This document shows, in pieces, positions 58,501 through 64,000 of a stretch of DNA of 64,000 nt. Both the position numbers and the translations under genes were made by a program. How positions within the stretch are numbered: position 1 is the stretch's first letter; every line of letters starts with the position of its first letter. This DNA is from Eudorina sp. 2006-703-Eu-15 (Eukaryota; Chlorophyta; Chlorophyceae; Chlamydomonadales; Volvocaceae): NCBI GenBank assembly GCA_003117195.1, contig BDSI01000037.1, positions 257,501-321,500 of the forward strand. The letters are read 5' to 3'. Below the pieces are notes generated by a model, which saw only the letters and a list, made by a program, of their open reading frames with translations, did not search any database and was not told the DNA's origin.

Positions 58501-61500
58501 GGGGGCCCGGGGATGGGCCTGTGGACGGGGATCCTGCAATGTGAGGAAGCATACCCATACGATGGGGCGCACGGAATCGAGTGAACCCCCCTCCCGCGCA
58601 TTTTATCAGTGTGGGGATCAGTTCTGTCCAGGGGGGGGTGTAGTCGGGGTGGTGGTGGTGGGGGTGGTGGGGGTGGTGGGGGTGGTGGCGACCTGGCTGA
58701 AGAGGGAACAGTCGGGAGGGGCTCTGATGGACTGAGGCAGGGGGGCTCTGATGGACTGAGGGAGGGGGGCTCTGATGGACTGAGGCAGGGGGGCTCTGAT
58801 GGACTGAGGCAGGGGGGCAGGACGGACGAGGAAGAGGGCAGAGGCGGTCCGCAACGGCCGGCGGACGCGCGGGTGCCGACGGCGGCCAGCGCTTCTGGTA
58901 CTGGTGCTGGTACTGGTACTGCTGGGGACGGGGTTGGTCCGGGTGCCGGCCGGGTCTTCTTCTGGCCTGGGCAGCGCCTCCCCCTGCTGCACACCAACGT
59001 CACTCGCGCGCTCCTGACTTGGTGCCCGCCCCTCGCGCCTCCCAACCTCCCAACCCTCCTCTCTTCAGTCGAGTCTTTATCGGAGATTTGCTCTCTGGCA
59101 GCAGCGCAGTATAAGTGTGTCTACCAATTTCCGCTACCCCCCGCTACTTCCCGCTCCTCCCCCCCCCTTCCCCGGCCTCAAACCGGCCAGGCTCTCAGGA
59201 CGGCCGCATCAAGGTGTGGAAGATCCGCACGGGGCAGTGCCTCCGCCGCTTCGACCGGGCGCACAGCCAGGGCGTCACGTGCGTCAGCCTGTCCAAGGAC
59301 GGCACGCAGGTGGGCCCCTGAGGGGGCGGGGTGGGGCGGGGGGGTGGGGGGGTAAAGGAGATTGGTAGACGTTTTCAAACTGGCCCGGGGCACGGGCGTG
59401 TTTGCACGTGGCCCGCGGGGATACCCGTTTTGAGCCCCCTACACGAGTGCCCTCGGGGACGGCTGGCTGGCGGGGTTGCAGGCCCCCATGATTGGCGGTC
59501 ACCGGTCACCAGGGAGGGTCGGAGCCCGAGGCCCCGCGGGGGGGTGGGGGGGAAAGGACTAACCACCGTGAGGAGGACGAGGGTGGGCCTCCCTGCCTCC
59601 CTGCCTCCCTGAAGTCCTACCCCCCCTCTGCCCCCTAACCCCCCATCGCCCTTTAACCCCGCGGGGGGCTGTACGGACACGTACACAGCGCGGTGCCGGG
59701 ATTACGCTGTGTTTTGTGCCGTACCGTGTGCCCAAAAGCCCCCGCGCCCCCGCCCCCTCTCCCCCCCTCCCTCTCTCGCCCCCGCCCCCCCTCCCCCTCC
59801 CTTATCGCCCCCTCAGGTCCTCAGCGGGTCGTTCGACGGCTCGGTGCGGGTGCACGGCCTCAAGAGCGGCAAGATGCTCAAGGAGATGCGCGGCCACACC
59901 TCGTTCGTGAACGACGCCATCTGGGGCCCGGACGGCAGCCAGGTCATATCCGCCTCCTCGGACGCCACGGTGCGCGTGTGGGACTCCAAGACCTGCGAGT
60001 GCGTCCAGGCGTTCAGGTGGGTGAGGCGCAGGGGGGTTTGAGACGAGGGGGTGGGTGGGCTGAATTGACAAAAGTCATAAACCCGAAGAACGAACCCGGG
60101 TGGGTGGGCAAACGGGGACTGGGTGTGTGTGTGTGGCGGAGACCCGTCGCTCGATTTTGATCTCACGGTGTGGGTCAAGGGAGGGGACTTCGAAGGCTGA
60201 GTGCGGGGCCGCACGGACCCCGGTTGTCCCTGCCGACGTTGGTGGGGGTTTGAGCGGATGGCCCTGGGGCTTTTGGCAGGATGGGACTCTGAGCTGGATG
60301 GGCGTAGGGTTTTAAGCCCCGGGCCGCTACTCGGGCCGCTTGCTCCGATGTCGCCTCCTGTCAAACACCCCGCCCTCTCTCCCCGCCCCACCGCCCCCTC
60401 CTCCCGTTCCCCTTGTGCGAATAAAGACAACGAAACCGCAACAGAGCACGAAACCGATGGCCGTTGATGTCGGGGCGGACGAAGACGGCGAAGCGCTGAC
60501 TCGGACGAAAGAAGTAGAAGCTGATGAGTTCCTCCCTCCAGTCTCCCCCCTTTCCCTTCCTTCGAAACGGTCTACCAATTTCCTGTACCCCCCCCTCCTC
60601 CCCCTCTTCCCCCAGGCCGCCCCAGACGTCCACATCGGGCGACGTGGCCATCAATAGCGTGCACCTCTTCCCGCTGAACCAGGACCAGCTGGTGGTGTGC
60701 AACCGAACGTCCACGGTGTTCATCATGACCATGCAGGGCCAGGTACGGCGCCGGGGAGGGGTGGGGAGTGGGGGGGAAGTTGGCGGAGGGCGGGGTCAAG
60801 GGGTTGGGGGTTTGAAGCAGCGCGGCACAAAGGCTTACTCGAGATGTCAGGAACCCCTTTCTTGGGCTGTTTGCCTGTTTCTTTTCCTTGCGGTCCGGCC
60901 AGCAAGCCCTGCCTACAAGGGGCCACCAGGGGGGGGACGCCCCGGCGGCAGGCGGGTGGGACGGGGGGCCAGGTGGCGGCCGCGTGACCCCATTTTGCGA
61001 GCAGTGCTAAAATGACTGGCCCGATCCACAGCGACCATCCCAGCACATCCCATCCCATCCCAGCCCAGCCCAAGCAGTGCGGCAGCACGCCGTCGCCGGT
61101 GGTGGTGGCCTCCACCCAGCCTGGACCGGCGACGGGCGGTTGCGGTCCTAGTTCCTCACGACGTCACCAGTCCAGCGTTTCAGCGGCAATGCGGACCGCG
61201 CTGACAGTGACCCATCCTTTGGCGGCGCGGTATCCGTGTTGCCCGTCGGAGCCGCGACCGCTTCCTCGTCCGCCTTTCTCATCCTCCTGCGGCCTCCTTT
61301 CACTCGGTGACCCCTTCAGCCTCCTTTCACTCACTCGGTGACTCCACCGGTGCTCCGCCGCCCCTCCCACCCGCTCGCCCGCGCGCCCGGGCCGGCCGCA
61401 GGTGGCCAAGAGCTTCAGCAGCGGCAAGCGCGAGGGCGGCGAGTTCCTGGCGTGCGTGCCCTCCCCCCGCGGCGAGTTCATCTACTGCCTGGGCGAGGAC

Positions 61501-62289
61501 GGCATCCTCTACTGCTTCAGCGTCACCAGCGGCAAACTGGAGCACGTCATGACGGTGAGTGCGGCCCAGTTTGGGGGCGGGACGGGATGGGGCGGTCTCG
61601 ATATTGACATTAAGGGGGGGAGAGCGGGCGGCAGAGCATCACGCCGCCGCCGCCGCTGCACACACTGCTGAGCGTGTGGGTGATCCATCTACGTGCTGCT
61701 GAGATGGGCCCGCCGCCTCGCCGCACCTTCGGCGGGAGCTGTAGTCACTGGGGGTTAAAATGATCAAAGAGCTGGGGGATGGGGGGGACGGGGGCCGGGG
61801 CCGCGCGCTGTCCCTTGCTAGGCTGCTGTCCTGCCGGCCGCAGCCTGGACTGGAAGGGGCAGGTTCGGAGGCGTACATTCTCCGCTGGGGGCCTGGGGCG
61901 CTGCTGGGCTGAGTCTCAAGGCATGTGGGCATCCTGGGAACTGAGGGGGGGCCCCTGTAGACCGGACAGCGGAAACCGGAGCAGCCTGGCGTAACACCCA
62001 CCCTTAGGCGTCACGTGGACGGGTATGTGATGGGTGAGGGTCGAGCGCCGCGCCCCCGTGCTGCCCGCCACTCCTCCCCGCCGTCATAAGCTCATGACAC
62101 TGAACCGCGCGCTTGCTCTCACCCGCCGGTGGTGGTTCGGGGCCGGGGACCGCCTGCCCCCGGGTGATGGCGGTCACCCGGTCTGCACAGGTGCACGAGA
62201 AGGCGCCCATCGGCCTGGCGCAGCACCCCCACCGGAACGTGCTGGCGACGTACGCTGGCGAGGGGCCGCTGAAGACGTGGAAGGCGTGA
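51719..62289 (+). CDS. SMU1: SMU1, LisH-CTLH-WD40 splicing factor (spliceosomal B complex)
   Basis: Fourteen exons: 51719-51744, 51815-51881, 51966-52109, 52374-52439, 53089-53241, 54046-54101, 54677-54788, 57517-57609, 58248-58374, 59191-59309, 59817-60016, 60616-60742, 61402-61554 and 62191-62289. They sum to 1,542 nt, 513 aa, the same length I recall for animal SMU1. Order: LisH helix pair (start [20 protein letters not shown]), CTLH (residues 40-95, [13 protein letters not shown]), the conserved [17 protein letters not shown] and [15 protein letters not shown] segments, then a seven-blade WD40 propeller (about 205-513) with [26 protein letters not shown] and [17 protein letters not shown]1 pairs with RED/IK in the pre-B/B spliceosome and affects splice-site choice. 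The last blade ends [12 protein letters not shown], where relatives have a Glu-Asp-Gly turn. Introns are loaded with repeats and one LTR element, but every exon is intact and in phase. Confidence 0.97.
52707..52830. repeat. 26-bp minisatellite in SMU1 intron 4
   Basis: About five near-identical units of GAGGGCCGTAGCTGCCCCTG plus ACCTGT. The last unit degenerates at 52825. Confidence 0.95.
53441..53478. repeat. Inverted repeat in SMU1 intron 5
   Basis: GTACAGGACCACCCCCTTTT TGTC, TTTATT, then GACAAAAAGGGGGTACAGGA. The arms CCCCCTTTTTGTC and GACAAAAAGGGGG form a perfect 13-bp stem around a 6-nt loop. It sits directly against repeat C copy 1. Confidence 0.85.
53475..53567 (+). repeat. Dispersed repeat C, SMU1 intron 5
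   Basis: Longest class, about 92 bp: GTACAGGACATTGGCAGACG, CAAACTGCGCTGCTGCCAGA, then CTGTACCAGGGAGGGATCTC CAGC. Confidence 0.85.
54808..54899 (+). repeat. Dispersed repeat C, SMU1 intron 7
   Basis: AGGAAATTGGTAGACACATT, CTGCGCTGCCGCCAGAGAGC, then CTGTACCAGGGAGGGATCTC CAGC. Full-length relative of the intron 5 copy. Confidence 0.85.
55088..55486. repeat. (CCTCA)n satellite, about 400 bp, SMU1 intron 7
   Basis: About 79 tandem CCTCA units with two small interruptions (CCTCC near 55191, CCCTCA near 55301). A 5-nt unit keeps all three forward frames open (Ser-Pro-His-Leu-Thr cycle), so the long frames here are not genes. Confidence 0.97.
55487..55554. repeat. Poly(C) run of 68 nt
   Basis: An uninterrupted C homopolymer fused to the end of the CCTCA array. 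Length may be affected by sequencing or assembly error. Confidence 0.9.
55617..55621. repeat. Target-site duplication, left (GTCCC)
   Basis: GTCCC immediately before the LTR element. The same five bases follow the element at 57508-57512. Nearby C-runs make the exact edge slightly ambiguous. Confidence 0.65.
55622..56125 (+). repeat. 5' LTR (504 bp)
   Basis: Base-for-base identical to 57004-57507 on inspection. Contains a strong internal splice-donor-like site CAG/GTGAGT at 55920-55928 and ATTCAG/GTATGT at about 56050. Confidence 0.85.
56358..56576 (+). CDS. Short gag-like frame inside the LTR element (72 aa)
   Basis: Starts [20 protein letters not shown] and continues as a helical, Arg/Ala-rich chain ending VVRQHLRPA. 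It has no zinc knuckle. It may be a truncated gag N-terminus or chance; coding status is unproven. Confidence 0.35.
   Translation: MRARAFTDNNPNDAAAIAERATTGLDAQGYPRRQLLAKFDALIRAAPRSFYYALRTTHPDLLRVVRQHLRPA
57004..57507 (+). repeat. 3' LTR (504 bp)
   Basis: Second copy of the repeat. It ends 9 nt before SMU1 exon 8 and supplies most of that intron's 3' pyrimidine tract (TTCCCCAATCCATACCCC). Confidence 0.85.
57508..57512. repeat. Target-site duplication, right (GTCCC)
   Basis: GTCCC followed by TCAG and exon 8, so the target was the 3' end of an existing SMU1 intron. Confidence 0.65.
58085..58222. repeat. TCACCTGCCCTCGCC tandem array before SMU1 exon 9
   Basis: Irregular 10- and 15-bp units of CCTCGCCTCACCTGC run to about 25 nt before the acceptor at 58247. 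They are pyrimidine-rich and act as the splice-site tract. Confidence 0.9.
58719..58815. repeat. About 25-bp minisatellite in SMU1 intron 9
   Basis: Four units of GGGGGGCTCTGATGGACTGA plus GGCAG. Confidence 0.92.
59082..59140 (-). repeat. Dispersed repeat C, inverted copy in SMU1 intron 9
   Basis: Reverse complement reads GGAAATTGGTAGACACACTT, ACTGCGCTGCTGCCAGAGAG, CAAATCTCCG. Confidence 0.8.
59352..59383 (+). repeat. Dispersed repeat C, short copy in SMU1 intron 10
   Basis: GTAAAGGAGATTGGTAGACG then TTTTCAAACTGG; truncated after about 32 bp. Confidence 0.75.
60411..60495 (-). repeat. Dispersed repeat E (protein-coding relic), copy 2
   Basis: In SMU1 intron 11. Minus strand encodes a peptide containing [20 protein letters not shown], related to the copy at 47836 but with many third-position differences. 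Confidence 0.65.
60565..60590 (-). repeat. Dispersed repeat C, short inverted copy in SMU1 intron 11
   Basis: Reverse complement GGGTACAGGAAATTGGTAGA C, the first 21 bp of the consensus. Confidence 0.7.
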
Positions 62290-63317
62290 CAGGCTTGGTT
62301 CGCACCACATCCGCCGCACCCGGCGCCTGTTACGTCGCCGTCCGCCACATCCATCACGGTGGAGCGATCGGGATCGGAGCCCGGGCGGTGGACTGATGAG
62401 CATGCGGGGATGCGGCAGCTTGAATGGTTCCTGAAGCAACACCCTCCGCAGCCTTCTTGTCCCCAGTTACACGACGTGTGTGACAGCGCCACGTGCAACC
62501 CCGTCCCGTCAAATGTTGACGCCTCTGTGGACGCGTGCGGTGTGTGCGTTCCCATGCGACATGAGCTGTTAAGTTTCTAGTGTAATCGTACACACAACGG
62601 GTTTGTTTCGAGAGTCGGGCGCTCTCGCGCTGTGCACTGTGTGGTTGGTGTACGGTATCAACCAGATGTACCAACCCATGCGCGGCCCCGCCCGCTGCCT
62701 TCGCGGCCGCCTTGACAGTCGGTACCGCGGCCGTCGTTAGAACTCTTTCCTGGACAGACTTATTCCTGACAGACTTATGTAAGACGCGGCCGTGCCAACC
62801 CACTATCGCCCCAGTGCACAAACAATGCCCTACAGTGCTAACGGCATAAGCTCTAAGAACGTGCGTCATGCACGTGTGTGCAGCAACGCGGCGCGGTCAG
62901 CCGGCGCCTGCGGACGACTCGCAACTTCGCCAACAAGTCCGGAGCGCCTGCCACACATGGAAACCATTCCTCAGACACGGACAACGGCGCAGCTCGCGCG
63001 CGCAGCCAACGTCTCCCAACTTGCACCTTCTGAGGGCAACCCACGACGTGACGTGAAGGCAATTCAACGTCCCGCGTCGTGAGGAGCCGTGGCGGACCGC
63101 TCCTGGCTCGGCGCGCTGTGTCAGATGCGCAGCCGGGAAAGGGGGGGCGCTGGACTCCACCCAGTCACGAACGTCACAGCGCGCCGGAAAGCCCCGCGCT
63201 CCGCTGCTGGGTCGGAATCCCCGGACAGCGCTCGCCCCGCCGCTGCTGGGCTCCGCCGCCATCCTCAGGAGAGAGAGCCCGCCGCCTCTAAGAGCATGAG
63301 CCGCCCCTTTCCTCCGA
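62290..63317. other. Convergent 3' spacer between SMU1 and SDHC
   Basis: No gene seen. It contains the SMU1 3' UTR up to the TGTAA at 62581 and, presumably, the 3' UTR of the minus-strand SDHC gene, for which I found no close TGTAA. Confidence 0.5.
62581..62585 (+). terminator. Candidate poly(A) signal TGTAA for SMU1
   Basis: TGTAA about 290 nt after the SMU1 stop, the first sense match found. Confidence 0.55.
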
Positions 63318-64000
63318 TCAGAGCAGCGCGCAGATGAAGGCCAGCACCGCGGCGGACCCCAGCAGGACCTTGGACGAGATCTCCACCTTGGGCACCTCCA
63401 GCAGGCTGGTCCGGTCGGCGTTGTTGCCAATCTTGGAGTGGTCCCAGACAATGTGTCGCAGTCCGCCCAGGTAGTGGTAGATGATCGTGTAGGCCACTAG
63501 GAACTTGAGGGGGAAGGCCACGAGGAAGTTTCCGGCAAGGGAGGAGACGACGCCGTCGAGGCTGCCGCGCAGGGCCAGGATGCCCGCACCGGCAAACCCT
63601 GCAACAGGTGTGGTAGTTGCGGGGGAGGGAAGCTGGAGACAGCTAGCGGGATGCGTTCAGTCCCCCGTGTGACGCGGATAGCACCCGACTCACCCACCGA
63701 CATCGCCACGCCCGTAACGCGGTTGGCGATGGAGCTAAGGGCGCCCATCGGAAACTTGTAGTGCAGCGACTTGTTGTCGATTTCCAACACATCCGGCGAA
63801 AGAGGCCGCTTTTTAATTAACTGCAGGTGGGGATTCAACCCCGGAATGAGTAACCGTGTTCGTGCATAGAAGCTGTCACGGTTGGGCAAGGTCTTACGTC
63901 AAGATGGTTCTTCGGCGTGCCCAAAAAGTCGGTTCCCTCCGTGTATGGCGACGGCTTGCCCCAGAATTCTGGAACTTTATCTCCGCCGATATGCCTGCGG
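63318..64000 (-). CDS. SDHC: Succinate dehydrogenase cytochrome b subunit (complex II anchor), 5' end missing
   Basis: Three exons are visible on the minus strand: 63898 to beyond 64000, 63820-63694 and 63598-63318, about 168 C-terminal residues in phase. The protein anchors SdhA/B in the mitochondrial inner membrane and helps bind ubiquinone and haem b. Family marks are KRPLSP, YKFPMGALSSIANRVTG (start of membrane segment 1) and the second signature HYLGGLRHIVWD, which carries the conserved His residues. Three membrane segments follow: around SIANRVTGVAMSV, FLVAFPLKFLVAYTIIYHYL and VLLGSAAVLAFICALL. The usual S-x-x-H-R of the first signature is S-x-x-N-R here. The visible N-terminus (FLGTPKNHLD) follows what should be a mitochondrial presequence outside the window. 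Confidence 0.93.

Overview
This window is nuclear DNA from a eukaryote, most likely a chlorophyte green alga of the Chlamydomonas/Volvox group. The evidence is high GC, intron-dense genes with GT-AG introns, long Gln/Ala/Gly/Ser homopolymer tracts in proteins, TGTAA polyadenylation signals downstream of several genes, a short TTTAGGG plant-type telomere tract, and intronic repeats. No bacterial operon, CRISPR or rRNA/tRNA gene was seen. The species cannot be fixed from the sequence alone. All exon models were built by hand from reading frame, GT/AG sites and codon-phase bookkeeping. They close in frame but have no transcript support.

Layout. 1-5.7 kb: gene-poor, repeat-rich, with the telomere-like tract and a dispersed GGACCCCGCGGGTC-cored repeat. 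5.7-9.7 kb (+): Gln-rich protein with a C-terminal RNase D/WRN-type 3'-5' exonuclease domain. 9.7-18.9 kb: about 9 kb of gene-free DNA built from short tetranucleotide runs, with a 466-bp GGAT satellite. 19.0-25.3 kb (+): 15-exon coiled-coil protein. 26.4-35.9 kb (-): very large multipass membrane protein (about 2,485 aa) with one 3.9-kb exon. 37.8-40.4 kb (-): type II (DNAJB-like) Hsp40. 41.2-45.5 kb (+): WW-domain protein with a CEP164-like N-terminus, divergent from the Hsp40 gene. 47.0-48.3 kb (-) and 49.1-50.2 kb (+): two divergent genes for very small, very hydrophobic proteins. 51.7-62.3 kb (+): complete 14-exon SMU1 splicing factor gene (513 aa) whose introns are full of minisatellites, dispersed repeats and one LTR element. 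63.3-64.0 kb (-): 3' part of the gene for the membrane-anchor cytochrome b subunit of succinate dehydrogenase (SDHC/SDH3), running off the window end.

The genes are unrelated housekeeping or lineage genes, not a pathway cluster: RNA splicing (SMU1), respiratory complex II (SDHC), protein folding (Hsp40), nucleic-acid trimming (exonuclease), a probable centriole/cilium-type WW protein, and structural or membrane proteins of unknown role. Three gene pairs look divergent or convergent with short spacers. The most unusual feature is a 1.9-kb LTR element with two identical 504-bp LTRs and a 5-bp target duplication. It is inserted in SMU1 intron 7 so that its 3' end lies 9 nt upstream of the exon.
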